Source: Caldifarciminota bacterium | GTDB lineage: Bacteria > Hydrothermota > Hydrothermia > LBFQ01 | Length of the DNA stretch: 64,000 nt | Direction: 5' to 3' | Assembly: GCA_027003075.1 (NCBI GenBank) | Contig: JALWYV010000055.1 | Coordinates: forward strand, 1 to 64,000 | Shown: positions 25,205 to 34,624 of the stretch, piece by piece | How positions within the stretch are numbered: position 1 is the first letter of the stretch | Layout of the letters: each line of letters starts with the position of its first letter | Made by a program: the position numbers and the translations under genes | Notes under the pieces: model-generated | Seen by the model: the letters and a program-made list of their open reading frames with translations, nothing else | Database searches by the model: none | What the model was told of the DNA's origin: nothing

Positions 25205-27271
25205 ATGGAAAAACTCTTCTACCCTGACAGCATCATCGTCTTTGGAGCCTCCCCCCGGAAAGGGAACCTCGGCCGGGTGATAGTCGGGAACCTCCTGCGC
25301 TTCGGTTATCCCGGAAGGATATACATGTACTCCCCCCGCGGGGGCGTCCTCTACGGCCAGCAGATCATAAGCGACCTAAACGAGGTCCCTCCGGGCATAG
25401 ACCTCGCCGTCATAATAACCCCCGCCAACACCGTCCCCCACATCCTTGAGGTCTGCGGTAAGAAAGGAATAAAGCGGGTGGTGATAGAGTCGGCCGGATT
25501 CGGTGAGTTCGCCGAGGAGAGGAAGGTATTAGAGAGGCAGATGTTAGACATCGCCGAGGAGTACGGCATAAGGTTCGTGGGACCGAACGGCCTCGGCATA
25601 ATCAACCTTGAGAAGGGGGTGGTCCTCCCCTTCACGGCCATGTACCCGGAGACCACGAAGGCCGGGAACATCTCCATCCTCTCCCAGAGCGGGGGGATAG
25701 GTCTCTCCTACATAGACCTCCTGTCCTTTGAGAACCTCGGCGTCAACAAGTTCGTGAGCCTTGGAAACAAGCTCCAGATGGACGAGAACGACTTCCTTGA
25801 GTACCTGAACGCCGACCCCTCCACCCGTATCATCGGCATGTACCTTGAGGGGATAAAGGACGGAAGGCGGTTTATGGAGGTGGGGAGGCACGTCACCAAG
25901 CCCGTAATAATCCACAAGTCCAACACCGGGAAGTCCAGTCAGGGGATAGCGAAATCGCACACGGCCTCCCTCGCCGTAGATGACCGGATAGTGGACGCCG
26001 CCACCAGGCAGCTCGGCTTCGTCCGGGTGCATACCCTCCACGATATGATAAACGCCGCCAAGGCCTTCTCCCTCCCGCCCATGCGGGGGAACCGCCTCGC
26101 CATAATCTCCAGGTCCGGGGGACACGCCGTCGTTGCGGCCGACGCCGTGGACGAGTACGGCTTTGAACTGGTACCCTTCTCCGACCGCTTCCTGAAGGAG
26201 GTACGGAAGCACTTCCGGGCTAACGTCATAAACCCCACCAACCCCCTTGACCTCGGGGATATGTTTGACTTCAACCTCTACGTCGCCGTCATAGAGCAGG
26301 CCCTGAAGGAGACCCAGCTGGACGGCCTCGTCTTCCTCCACGTCTACTCTCCCAACCAGGCCGACATCTCCCGCCCCCTCATCCCCAAGATAAAGGCCCT
26401 CTCTGAGAAGTACGACAAGCCCATAGCCGTGGTCATCTTCAGCACGCAGGAGGAGGTGGCCACCGTCAAGAAGATGTACGACTTCCCCCTCTTTGACGAG
26501 CCGGGGGACGCCCTTAAGGCCCTCGCCGTGAGCAGGGACTACTACATCTACAAGCCCCGCTTCATGGACACCCACAACCCGGCCGTGATAGACACCGAAA
26601 AGGTGGCCGAACTCCTTGAGGGTAAGGAGAGGCTGGACCTGGTGGACGCCCTTAAGCTGGTGGAGGCCATAGGGATAAAGGTCGCCCCCTACCGCTTCGT
26701 ACCCGTCGGTGAGGACCCCCTGAAGTACGCCTCTGACCTCAACTACCCTCTGGCCGTTAAGATAGTGGCCGACGAGGGCATACACAAGACGGACGTCGGA
26801 GGGGTGGCCCTCAACGTAAAGGACGAGGAGATGCTCCTGAAGCGCGTAAGGGATATGGAGGAGAGCGCCAGAGCCCACGGGATAGACTTCAAGGGCTTCC
26901 TGCTTCAGGAGATGGTGAGGAGCCGGAGGGAGCTGATAGTGGGGGCGAAGATGGACCGGCTCTTCGGCCACGTCGTCCTCTTCGGTCTCGGTGGCATAAT
27001 GGTGGAGGTCTTCAAGGACGTCTCCCTCGGGGTGGTACCCTTCGGTGAGCCGTGGGCGGAGCATATGATAAGGAGCATAAAGGGGTACAACGTCCTCCAG
27101 GCCTTCAGGGACGAGCCGAGGGCCGACATACCCGCCATAAAGGACGCCATCCTGAAGGTGGCGAAGCTGGTGCAGAAGTTCCCGCAGATAAAGGAGCTGG
27201 ATATAAACCCCCTATTCGCCCTACCGGAGGGTAAGGGGGTCGTGGCCGTGGATGCGAGGGTGGTGATTTAG
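25205..27271 (+). CDS. ADP-forming acyl-CoA ligase (fused alpha and beta subunits)
   Basis: A 688-residue enzyme that converts an acyl-CoA, ADP and phosphate to acid, CoA and ATP (or the reverse). The N-terminal CoA-binding domain starts LFYPDSIIVFGASPRKGNLG; two succinyl-CoA-ligase-like flavodoxin domains follow, with phosphohistidine candidate His252 in IAKSHTASLA. The C-terminal third is an ATP-grasp domain (YPLAVKIVADEGIHKTDVGG, then FLLQEMVRSRRELIVG, DINPLFALPEG). TAGAAT at 25191-25196, 8 bases upstream, supports the ATG. Such enzymes give substrate-level ATP in fermenting archaea and thermophilic bacteria; the acyl substrate is unknown. Confidence 0.88.
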   Translation: MEKLFYPDSIIVFGASPRKGNLGRVIVGNLLRFGYPGRIYMYSPRGGVLYGQQIISDLNEVPPGIDLAVIITPANTVPHILEVCGKKGIKRVVIESAGFGEFAEERKVLERQMLDIAEEYGIRFVGPNGLGIINLEKGVVLPFTAMYPETTKAGNISILSQSGGIGLSYIDLLSFENLGVNKFVSLGNKLQMDENDFLEYLNADPSTRIIGMYLEGIKDGRRFMEVGRHVTKPVIIHKSNTGKSSQGIAKSHTASLAVDDRIVDAATRQLGFVRVHTLHDMINAAKAFSLPPMRGNRLAIISRSGGHAVVAADAVDEYGFELVPFSDRFLKEVRKHFRANVINPTNPLDLGDMFDFNLYVAVIEQALKETQLDGLVFLHVYSPNQADISRPLIPKIKALSEKYDKPIAVVIFSTQEEVATVKKMYDFPLFDEPGDALKALAVSRDYYIYKPRFMDTHNPAVIDTEKVAELLEGKERLDLVDALKLVEAIGIKVAPYRFVPVGEDPLKYASDLNYPLAVKIVADEGIHKTDVGGVALNVKDEEMLLKRVRDMEESARAHGIDFKGFLLQEMVRSRRELIVGAKMDRLFGHVVLFGLGGIMVEVFKDVSLGVVPFGEPWAEHMIRSIKGYNVLQAFRDEPRADIPAIKDAILKVAKLVQKFPQIKELDINPLFALPEGKGVVAVDARVVI

Positions 27272-27288
27272 GGGTGGAGTATCGGGGA

Positions 27289-27294
27289 TATAAT
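27289..27294 (+). promoter_or_regulatory. -10 element of tyrS
   Basis: TATAAT ends 7 bases before the GTG at 27302 and decides this non-ATG start. Confidence 0.6.
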
Positions 27295-27301
27295 TGCCGC
27301 C

Positions 27302-28570
27302 GTGAAGGATCTCTTATCCGAACTCCAATGGAGAGGAGTGATATACGATTTAACCGAGGGGGCCGAAGATTTCCTCCGCGAGGGAAGGAGTCCCGTATAC
27401 GCCGGTTTTGACCCTACGGGTCCGAGTCTCCACGTCGGGCATCTCCTTCCCATAATTACGCTGATCCGTTTCTCCCGGTACGGGTTTAAGCCCATATTCG
27501 TGATAGGGGGTGGGACGGGACTTATCGGTGATCCGAGCGGGAAAGAGAAAGAGAGACCGCTTCTTTCGGAGGAGGAGATTGAAAAGAACGTTGAGAGCAT
27601 AAAGGGACAGATAACCGGAATAGCCGGTAACTTTACCGAAGATTACATCGTGGTGAACAACGCTGAGTGGTTGAAACCCCTGGGCTTTATAGAGTTCCTC
27701 AGGGACGTGGGGAAGCACTTCACGGTGAACTACATGCTCCAGAAGGAGTCGGTAAAGAACCGTCTCGGAAGGGAGGGGGGTATATCCTTTACGGAGTTCA
27801 CGTACATGCTCCTTCAGGCCTACGACTTCCTTCAGCTCTACGACCGTTACGGGTGCAGGGTACAGATAGGGGGAAGCGATCAGTGGGGCAACATAACCGC
27901 CGGCATAGAGCTTATAAGGAAGGTTCGTGGCGAGCGGGCCTACGGTCTGGTACTGCCCCTTCTGACGACGTCTTCAGGTAAGAAGTTCGGTAAGACGGAG
28001 GCCGGAACGTCCGTATGGCTCGACTCCCGCAGGACCTCACCCTACCGGTTCTACCAGTTCTGGATAAATACGGAGGACAGGGACGTTATACGCTATCTCA
28101 AGCTGTTCACCTTCCTTCCGGAGGAGGAGATAAAGGCGTTAGAGGAGTCCCTTAAGGAGCATCCGGAGAGGAGGGAGGCTCACAGGAGGCTTGCGGAGGA
28201 GATGACCCGGATGATCCACGGTGAAGAGGGGCTGCAGAGGGCGGTAAAGGCCACCCGTGTACTCTTCGGTGGATCCCTTGAGGGGTTATCTGCCGATGAT
28301 CTTTTGGATATATTCTCGGAGGTCCCGTCGGCCGAAATATCCGAAGAAAATCTCAGGGAAGGCATACCTGTCGTGGATTTCTTAGTAATGAGCGGCCTGG
28401 CACCGAGCAAGGGGGAGGCGAAACGCCTCATAAAGGGTGGGGGCGTTTACATAAACAACGTCCGCGTTGAGAACCTCGGGCGCCGTATAACTCCAGAGGA
28501 CGCCATAGGTAGTAAAGTGATAGTCCTCAGACGGGGTAAGAAGCATTACCGCATAGTGAAGGTAGCCTGA
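27302..28570 (+). CDS. tyrS: Tyrosyl-tRNA synthetase
   Basis: A 422-residue class I synthetase. The HIGH-type signature is in DPTGPSLHVGHLLP (about residues 39-52), the tyrosine-binding core in SFTEFTYMLLQAYDF and QIGGSDQWGNITAG, and the KMSKS-type loop is GKKFGKTEAGTSVW (about 228-241). The C-terminal 60 residues are an S4 RNA-binding domain (SKGEAKRLIKGGGVYINN). The length is normal. The GTG start is set by TATAAT at 27289-27294. It is followed after 22 bases by the flavoprotein gene, which has its own -10. Confidence 0.95.
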   Translation: MKDLLSELQWRGVIYDLTEGAEDFLREGRSPVYAGFDPTGPSLHVGHLLPIITLIRFSRYGFKPIFVIGGGTGLIGDPSGKEKERPLLSEEEIEKNVESIKGQITGIAGNFTEDYIVVNNAEWLKPLGFIEFLRDVGKHFTVNYMLQKESVKNRLGREGGISFTEFTYMLLQAYDFLQLYDRYGCRVQIGGSDQWGNITAGIELIRKVRGERAYGLVLPLLTTSSGKKFGKTEAGTSVWLDSRRTSPYRFYQFWINTEDRDVIRYLKLFTFLPEEEIKALEESLKEHPERREAHRRLAEEMTRMIHGEEGLQRAVKATRVLFGGSLEGLSADDLLDIFSEVPSAEISEENLREGIPVVDFLVMSGLAPSKGEAKRLIKGGGVYINNVRVENLGRRITPEDAIGSKVIVLRRGKKHYRIVKVA

Positions 28571-28579
28571 TGCCAGCGG

Positions 28580-28585
28580 TATAAT
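28580..28585 (+). promoter_or_regulatory. -10 element of the flavoprotein gene
   Basis: TATAAT ends 7 bases before the GTG at 28593, in the 22-base gap after tyrS. Confidence 0.6.
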
Positions 28586-28592
28586 CGTCGCC

Positions 28593-29156
28593 GTGAAGGA
28601 GAGGATCAGGTTCAACTTCCGCAGGTTGTACGCTTCCTACCCCAGATCTGCAGTGGTTGCCACGTCGTACGACGGGGAGAGAAAGACGGCCCTGAGCCTC
28701 GTATGGCACACCCCCCTTTCGTTTGACCCGCCGATATACTCCATATCCGTTGCCCCTAAGCGTTTCAGTCACGACGTTATCCTCCGGGCTTTGACCTTCG
28801 CCGTACACTTCTTTCCCTACGAGAGGGCGGAATTGGTTGAGCGCATAGGTTCCGTAAGCGGTCGGGACGTGGACAAGTTTAAGGAGTTTCCCCTGACTCA
28901 CTTCATGTCCCCTCTGGAAAACCCCATAATTGAAGGGGCGTATCTCGTCCTTGACTGCGAGTATCTGGATCACAGGTTAATAGGGGATCACACCCTTATA
29001 TGGGGGGAGGTCAGGAGGGTATACTACGACCCCGACTTCGTTGAGCTGGCTGAAGACGGAGGGATGGACCTGAAGGTCGTAAGGCCCACCCTCTACATGG
29101 GGAGGGGTAAGTACGCCACGGTGGATCTGTCGTCCGTAAAGAAGCTGAGGGAATAA
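28593..29156 (+). CDS. Flavin reductase-like FMN-binding protein
   Basis: A 187-residue protein of the flavin reductase-like split-barrel family. The N-terminal part shows SAVVATSYDGERKTALSLVW and PPIYSISVAPKRFSHD, in the positions where this family binds FMN, and a middle segment ENPIIEGAYLVLDCEYLDH typical of the second half of the barrel. GTG at 28593 is chosen from the -10 at 28580-28585. Its partner oxidase or oxygenase, if any, is not adjacent. Its stop directly abuts the stop of the convergent gene at 29157. Confidence 0.75.
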   Translation: MKERIRFNFRRLYASYPRSAVVATSYDGERKTALSLVWHTPLSFDPPIYSISVAPKRFSHDVILRALTFAVHFFPYERAELVERIGSVSGRDVDKFKEFPLTHFMSPLENPIIEGAYLVLDCEYLDHRLIGDHTLIWGEVRRVYYDPDFVELAEDGGMDLKVVRPTLYMGRGKYATVDLSSVKKLRE

Positions 29157-30701
29157 CTACCTCACCACCACCCGCCTGACCTTCCGCCCTTCTACGAGGA
29201 AGTAAACTCCGCCCGGTAGCCCCTTTAAGGTGTACCCCACGAACCTTCCGGATACGTCGTATACCTTCGGTTTACCACTTTTCACGGTTTCAACCCTTTC
29301 CCCTATACCCACGGGCCTCTTGAGGATTAACCTGCCGAAGGTGGACGGAGAAGAGGGATCCGAATCCTGAGGCCAGCGGCACACTACCCTGTTATCCTCA
29401 CCGCTCCTGTACAGGACGGCGATGAGTAAGGTGTCCCGGGTGCAGGATAGGGAGGAAGGATCCGGTTCGTTCCCACAGTTGAGTCTCCACTCCGCCTGTA
29501 TCCTGTAGGTTATCGTCGGATCGTAATGGAAGGAAAAGGCGGTCCCCAGATCCGTCCTGAGAGAGGGAGGTACGGAGCCGGGCATGGGGGTGGTGTACCA
29601 TCCGTTGGGGTATATAAGGTTCCAGCCCTCGGAGGAGTCGGAGGCCCAGGTGCCGTCCCCGTCGTCGTCCACGGCCATCAGTATCAGGTCTTCGGGGTCG
29701 GGGTCGGGATCGCCCGATAGAACGAGGGCGAAGTAAACGGCCGTTAAGGTATTAACCGTGAGTAGTGTGCAGGACCCCACGGGTGCGCCATCCATCCATG
29801 CCGACGCCGGAACCTTCCCGGCCGAGTCCCATGGGGAAAGGTAAGAGGTACCGGAGTGTACCAGTCCGTCCACGAGGGGAGCAGTGGAAACCGGGAAAGA
29901 GACCAGATTCTGCACAGGCCGGGGATAGATCCTTACGGACATGACGAGAGTGTCGTTCCTTCCGAAGGTATCGTGAGGGGAGGAGACAATGAGGTAGAGG
30001 TTTGTATAGCCTGCAGTGTGAACGCTCAGCGTAAGAGGTATAAGGGTATCCCCACCCGGGGGGAGGGTGAGACTTAGCGTATCCGACACATAGGTAAGGA
30101 CCCCGTATATCACGGTGGCCGTGTCGGTGGTGCTCCCGTTATTCCTTACCCTGTACCCCACCGTGAAGGTACTATCCTCGTACCAATATTCGGGGGCCTC
30201 TATACCGGCTGCCTCCCAGTCCATACCCATATCCACCTCACCATAGATGAGGACGTCGTCCACGGCAAAGTAAAGACCCGGTCCGGACGAGATGTACAGG
30301 AATGCCAGAGCAATGCTATCGGCCGTGGTAGATAGTGCCAGCGTATCCCTGCCCGAGGACGTACTATCGTACACCTTCAGAACCGTCCATCCGCCCCATG
30401 AACCGGAGACAAAGTAGCGGACGAGAACCATACCACTATCCCCGCCGATTGACCCGAAGGAGTAAGAAAAGGTTAGATAGAGAGAATCAGGGAAAGGTAA
30501 GGGAGCCACGGATGGAGATATAAGGGTATCACGGACGGAAAGGTTACCCCCACGAGATATGGCAAAAATACCGTCACCGGGTGGGGGGAGGGGGGCCGAG
30601 CTGTCAACCCTCCATCCTCCCCCCGTCGTTCTCCACACACTCAGTGAGTTAAATTCCTCATAGAAATACTCAACACCCGTAAGGGCGAGTAAAAGGTACA
30701 C
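29157..30701 (-). CDS. Secreted CARDB/Ig-like protein with C-terminal sorting module
   Basis: A 514-residue product starting at GTG (30701), only 5 bases after a TAAAAT (30707-30712). A short hydrophobic start (MYLLLALTG) precedes a jelly-roll-like region (DSLYLTFSYSFGSIGGDSG, typical of MAM/laminin-like domains) and a CARDB-like Ig domain (WYEDSTFTVGYRVRNNGS). The C-terminus reads VYDVSGRFVG, then GGVYFLVEGRKVRRVVVR, shared with three other secreted proteins here. No catalytic residues are recognisable; a surface or extracellular adhesin-like role is inference. Confidence 0.65.
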   Translation of the reverse strand: MYLLLALTGVEYFYEEFNSLSVWRTTGGGWRVDSSAPLPPPGDGIFAISRGGNLSVRDTLISPSVAPLPFPDSLYLTFSYSFGSIGGDSGMVLVRYFVSGSWGGWTVLKVYDSTSSGRDTLALSTTADSIALAFLYISSGPGLYFAVDDVLIYGEVDMGMDWEAAGIEAPEYWYEDSTFTVGYRVRNNGSTTDTATVIYGVLTYVSDTLSLTLPPGGDTLIPLTLSVHTAGYTNLYLIVSSPHDTFGRNDTLVMSVRIYPRPVQNLVSFPVSTAPLVDGLVHSGTSYLSPWDSAGKVPASAWMDGAPVGSCTLLTVNTLTAVYFALVLSGDPDPDPEDLILMAVDDDGDGTWASDSSEGWNLIYPNGWYTTPMPGSVPPSLRTDLGTAFSFHYDPTITYRIQAEWRLNCGNEPDPSSLSCTRDTLLIAVLYRSGEDNRVVCRWPQDSDPSSPSTFGRLILKRPVGIGERVETVKSGKPKVYDVSGRFVGYTLKGLPGGVYFLVEGRKVRRVVVR

Positions 30702-30718
30702 GCCCTATTTTAAGGGCG

Positions 30719-32089
30719 CTACCAGCGATAGGTAAATCCGAGGCTTATTAGATGCCCCTGAAAACGGTACGTGCCGGGCATGTAGGTGGCGTCGTAGGAG
30801 TAGCCCTCGTTGGATATCTCCCTCTCCGGTGTCTGGGTGTAGGTATAGGAGAGATGGTAGGTCCAGAAGTCCCCCACGCTCCAGCTGAGGCCGCCGGACA
30901 CCCCTATGCGGTTGCCAACGTCCGGTATCAGGGGGTTGAACGTGCTGTCCGGTATGGGAGACTGATCGTAGGAGAACCCTGCCCTGAGGGAAAGCCAGTC
31001 TGTCACGTTGAGTTTGGCCCCGACCCCCACCTCTATGACGTTGCTCCAGTTGAAGTGGAAGGTGTCGCTCTTTATCTGGTTATACAGAAGTGTAAGGCCG
31101 TCAAAGTCTATGTCTATCTCGTCTAAAACGCTCCAGAAGACGTAGTTCAGACCGAGGGACAGGGTGAACATCTTTACCGGTCGTAAGGCTACCCCGAAAC
31201 CTATATCCGGAGGCAGGGGAATCTTAGTGCCTCCCTCTCCCTCTCCCTGGAAGATGTATCCGCTGAACAGCATGGCGAGGTCGGGGGCGTTCTCAACTAT
31301 GTAGTCGTTTCGGGGGGTGAAGAGCTGGAGTTTTACGTTTCCGTGCATGTTGGCGGGGGTATAGTACCTGCCCGTCAGGGCGAAGGTGAACATCTCGCCG
31401 ATGTAGGAGGTTATTCCGAGACTACCTCCGAAGGACACCCCGTAGGCCTTCAGCTTGGTGTCTATGGGCCAGAGGCGGTACTCTATGGGGGCGGAAGCCG
31501 CATCGGGATTTATGGTAGCAGGGTCCAGAAGGTTAACCTTCCTTATGAGTATAGACATCAGAACGGGACCACCGGAGAGACCTATACGGAAGGGGCCGAA
31601 TTCCTTACCGAACCCTAACCACAGGGCGAGGGACTTAAAGTCCGACTCCCAGTCGTACTTTGGATAGGAGGGTTCCTCCCACGTGCTATCGTAGGCGTTG
31701 TAATAGTTTATCGGAGGATCGTACAGGTCCCACTTCGTGCCCATACCGAAGGGGACGAAGGCGGAAAAGCCCCACGTGAAAGTCTCACCGTACCTCACCA
31801 GACCGAAGGAGGGGATGAGGAAGGGCGGGGACTCGCTATAGGCCGTGTTATCCTTGAGCCGGGGATACCCGCCGTCGTATCCGAGGAGGTTGGTGTTCAT
31901 CTTGTACCTTGCTATTGGGGCTATGGTGAGCAGATCCATGCCGAAGGAGTTCCTCTGATCGGCCAGACGGGCCGGGTTCCAGTATATGGCGCTGTAATCC
32001 TCCACGAGGGTGTAGTTCACTCCCCCTATGGCAAAGCTCTGAGTACCAAAAGAGAGCCTGAAACCGGATGCTATTAACAGTCCAATCAT
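30719..32089 (-). CDS. FadL/OMPP1-type outer-membrane transport protein
   Basis: A 456-residue barrel of the FadL/TodX family, which lets hydrophobic compounds cross the outer membrane. The N-terminal hatch-type sequence is seen in FAIGGVNYTLVEDYSAIYWN, followed by PARLADQ, as in FadL ('D.sa.y.NPA'). The remainder is beta-rich and ends in YRW with a C-terminal aromatic, as outer-membrane barrels do. Unlike most lead genes here it has a real leader: AGGAGGAG lies before the ATG and the candidate -10 is about 48 bases upstream, inside a palindrome (32132-32147). Confidence 0.8.
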   Translation of the reverse strand: MIGLLIASGFRLSFGTQSFAIGGVNYTLVEDYSAIYWNPARLADQRNSFGMDLLTIAPIARYKMNTNLLGYDGGYPRLKDNTAYSESPPFLIPSFGLVRYGETFTWGFSAFVPFGMGTKWDLYDPPINYYNAYDSTWEEPSYPKYDWESDFKSLALWLGFGKEFGPFRIGLSGGPVLMSILIRKVNLLDPATINPDAASAPIEYRLWPIDTKLKAYGVSFGGSLGITSYIGEMFTFALTGRYYTPANMHGNVKLQLFTPRNDYIVENAPDLAMLFSGYIFQGEGEGGTKIPLPPDIGFGVALRPVKMFTLSLGLNYVFWSVLDEIDIDFDGLTLLYNQIKSDTFHFNWSNVIEVGVGAKLNVTDWLSLRAGFSYDQSPIPDSTFNPLIPDVGNRIGVSGGLSWSVGDFWTYHLSYTYTQTPEREISNEGYSYDATYMPGTYRFQGHLISLGFTYRW

Positions 32090-32131
32090 TTTCTCCTCCT
32101 TTGTTAATACCTGCCCTTTCGGGAGGTTAAG

Positions 32132-32147
32132 GGGGGATTATACCCCC
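32132..32147 (-). promoter_or_regulatory. -10 element embedded in a G5/C5 palindrome
   Basis: On the minus strand the sequence is GGGGGTATAATCCCCC: a TATAAT flanked by a perfect 5-base inverted repeat. It probably drives the FadL gene with a leader of about 40 bases carrying a Shine-Dalgarno. The symmetry suggests an operator or a transcript-start hairpin; no regulator is assigned. Confidence 0.45.
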
Positions 32148-32167
32148 GATACCGGGAAAGTTATCCT

Positions 32168-32902
32168 TCACATACGCCAGAGGAGGGATATGCCGAGGAG
32201 TATAACCACTGCGGTGAAAATGATGCGGAGGGCTTTAACCGGAAGGCGGAGCATCAGGCGGGAACCTATAAAGGCCCCTGTGAGGGTGCCGACCGCCACC
32301 ATGGCCACGGTGCGGGGGGAGAAGTCGGGAAGGCTCCCGTAGTACAGGGCTGACGTTGAAGAGGTTATGCCTATGAGGAACATACTCGTAGCCGTAGCCA
32401 TACGGTAGGGCATGCGTAGTATTCTGTCCATGGCGAAGACCTTGAACACTCCTGCTCCTATTCCGAGGAGGGCCGACATTACCCCGGCGATGAGCATGAA
32501 GGAGAAGGCTCCGACCATCCTGACGGGGGTTAAACGAAAATCTTCCCGGCCGAAGTCTCTGGCCATAAGGTTGGACGCCCCTATAAACCCCAACATCATC
32601 AGGAATAGGATGAGGATCACCCTGTCGGGCAGGAATGTTAAAACGCGAGAGCCAATAAAGGCGCCCATGGACGTACCGAGACCTAAGAGGAAGGCGACGC
32701 GAAAGTCAACGAGACCGGATCTGAGATACTTCTCAGAGGCCATGGACCACGTGGCTATGGTTACGAATATACTCAGCATTACGGCAGATTTAACAGGGAA
32801 CCCGATAAGTATCAGGGATGGGACGACTATAACCCCCCCGCCAAGGCCAAGGAGGGAGCCGACCAGACCGGCGGCGAGACCTATCAGAGAGAGCAACAAC
32901 AC
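32168..32902 (-). CDS. TSUP (TauE/SafE) family membrane permease
   Basis: A 244-residue integral membrane protein with about eight helices arranged as two repeats. The family's glycine-rich motifs are present in AAGLVGSLLGLGGGVIVVPS near the N-terminus and again as AGVMSALLGIGAGVFKV in the middle. Members export sulfite, sulfoacetate or related organosulfur anions, or take up such compounds; the substrate here is not evident. The GTG start at 32902 is set by TAGAAT at 32912-32917, 9 bases upstream. Confidence 0.82.
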   Translation of the reverse strand: MLLLSLIGLAAGLVGSLLGLGGGVIVVPSLILIGFPVKSAVMLSIFVTIATWSMASEKYLRSGLVDFRVAFLLGLGTSMGAFIGSRVLTFLPDRVILILFLMMLGFIGASNLMARDFGREDFRLTPVRMVGAFSFMLIAGVMSALLGIGAGVFKVFAMDRILRMPYRMATATSMFLIGITSSTSALYYGSLPDFSPRTVAMVAVGTLTGAFIGSRLMLRLPVKALRIIFTAVVILLGISLLWRM

Positions 32903-32957
32903 GGAGAGGGTATTCTACGCCCCTTCATAAATACGGTTCGCACTGTGAACGTACGTA

Positions 32958-33527
32958 TCAGATCTCAAGATAGTTGAAGGCCTCATCGTCCAGAGATGTA
33001 AGAAGAGAGGAGGCCTCTTCAGGCGTCTCCGGATACGCCTCCCTGAGTAGAACGGCAACGGAGGAGAAGGGCATGGGAACCCTGAAGGAGTCCCACGAGG
33101 GGAGGACGTAGGCGGACGAGAAGGCCACCCCCGCGAAGACCATCCGTACGTTCAACCTCCGGGCGAGCATCAGGGTGTTCTCCTTGAAAACCGTAGGAGG
33201 ACCCTTGGGCCCGTCGGGTGTGATGGCCACGTTCCAGCCCTCCCTCAGGCTGCGCACCACCTCAACCACACCACGGAACGGCGACTTATGCTGAGAGGAC
33301 CAGATGACACCCAGACCTTTACGGAGGACGAGTTCCCCTATCCTCCTCCCGTCCATGCTGGGTGAAACCATCACCCTTATGGGTGTGCTTCGGAAGGCGT
33401 GGGGAAGGGGAAACAGGTTGCGGTGCCAGAAGAAGAAGAGTGTGGGCTTACCCTTCCTGAAAACTTCCCCCACTATCCTGATCCGCAGGGTGCCGACCAG
33501 GAGGTCGTAGATCCTGTAGAGTGTCAA
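32958..33527 (-). CDS. Lysophospholipid acyltransferase-like (DUF374) protein
   Basis: I place the start at TTG 33527, which overlaps the upstream stop (TTGA), giving 189 residues; an ATG at 33593 would overlap that gene by 70 bases. FFFWHRNLFPL near residue 33 carries the His of the acyltransferase motif, and ITPDGPKGPPTVFKENTLML is the DUF374 signature. The family is related to LpxL-type acyltransferases and likely works on lipid A-like or other membrane lipids at the inner membrane. It is last of the ilvE-yjbQ-unknown operon. Confidence 0.7.
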   Translation of the reverse strand: MTLYRIYDLLVGTLRIRIVGEVFRKGKPTLFFFWHRNLFPLPHAFRSTPIRVMVSPSMDGRRIGELVLRKGLGVIWSSQHKSPFRGVVEVVRSLREGWNVAITPDGPKGPPTVFKENTLMLARRLNVRMVFAGVAFSSAYVLPSWDSFRVPMPFSSVAVLLREAYPETPEEASSLLTSLDDEAFNYLEI

Positions 33528-34624
33528 TCTCCGAAGATCTTCGCTATATGCTCCGGTACGTCCCTGAGGACGTTGGCCTTTATCTCTTTCCACCGCTTGC
33601 CCGTAAAGGTCGCTATCTCGGTTTCGTACTGTTTGTAAACGTTCAGGATGAACTCCGCGTACTCGTCGGGATAGGCATCGGTGGGATGGGCGTAGTTTAA
33701 CACCTTATCGCTGGCCATCTTGAATATTATCTCCCCAACGAGTTTACGGGACTCCTTTATCAGATTCTCAAAGGTTTCCTTTATGATATTCAGATCCTCA
33801 AAGGTGTAGTTGAACAGCGGCGCCGCATCTATGACCGGATAGGCATCAACGAGACGTCCCTTTTTATGGAATTCCTTCAGAAGTTTTGAAGTTATGGTGG
33901 GGGGTACAGCGGGTCTCATAACGAGGAGCAACTTTTCCCCGTCGGATACGGCAAGTATCCTGTCCCCGGCACCGAAGGATTCAAGCGTCCCTTCGTGTTC
34001 AACTATCCTCTCGTGGCTCCAGCTTCCTGCCGGTGTATCCACGGCCGTTTTGGCGAGAGCAAAGTAACCCGACATGTACGGAACAAAATCACCCTCAAGT
34101 ATGTGGAAGTACGTGCGATATCTCCTGAACTCCTCAAGAAGCTCTTTAGTGGAGAAGTTTTCATCTGTGGGCCTTAAACCCACGAGGTAGCCGTCCACGA
34201 AAGCCATTAAAATAACCCTCTTCTCCTTTGAGGGAAACAGTACAAGGGCGGTTTTGCCTTCTTGTTCTGCTTCTACGAGGAGGTCGTAAAAGTTCTTTTC
34301 CATGACCTCCGGTTCAAGGCCGTCGTATTCGGCCTTCAATTCCACCTTCTCAAGGTCCTTGAGCTTTATGGCGTGGTACTCCGGAACCTCTCCCTCGTAG
34401 ATCTGCACCTCGTACGTGAGTACATCAAAGTTCTCTAAGGACTTTATGGCGTCCATACCCTTCTGATCCCCGTATTCGGCGTAAAGGATCGTATCCCCAC
34501 GGGTTAGAAGCCGGCCTTCCCTGGGGCCCGCCTTTATTTTGAACTCCCACATAAAATCCCCACCGATATTGGCGCTCGCCCGTATTGCCGTCAGAAGCGA
34601 GTCAAAGTTCCCTACCTTTTTCAT
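33524..34624 (-). CDS. Unknown protein with DUF4388-like N-terminal region
   Basis: This gives 366 residues with no signal peptide or membrane segment. The first 70 residues ([20 protein letters not shown], then [20 protein letters not shown]) resemble DUF4388, a domain found in gliding and signalling proteins of deltaproteobacteria and relatives; residues about 118-165 ([20 protein letters not shown]) may repeat the fold. The C-terminal 100 residues are helical and charged. It overlaps both neighbours by four bases in the ilvE-yjbQ-X-acyltransferase set. I do not recognise a defined family for the whole length. Confidence 0.5.
   Translation of the reverse strand: MKKVGNFDSLLTAIRASANIGGDFMWEFKIKAGPREGRLLTRGDTILYAEYGDQKGMDAIKSLENFDVLTYEVQIYEGEVPEYHAIKLKDLEKVELKAEYDGLEPEVMEKNFYDLLVEAEQEGKTALVLFPSKEKRVILMAFVDGYLVGLRPTDENFSTKELLEEFRRYRTYFHILEGDFVPYMSGYFALAKTAVDTPAGSWSHERIVEHEGTLESFGAGDRILAVSDGEKLLLVMRPAVPPTITSKLLKEFHKKGRLVDAYPVIDAAPLFNYTFEDLNIIKETFENLIKESRKLVGEIIFKMASDKVLNYAHPTDAYPDEYAEFILNVYKQYETEIATFTGKRWKEIKANVLRDVPEHIAKIFGD

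Noticed and set aside
25544..27064. 506-residue minus-strand ORF opposite the acyl-CoA ligase
   Set aside because: A shadow frame caused by the codon bias of the real gene; low-complexity His/Val/Gly-rich product with no domain.
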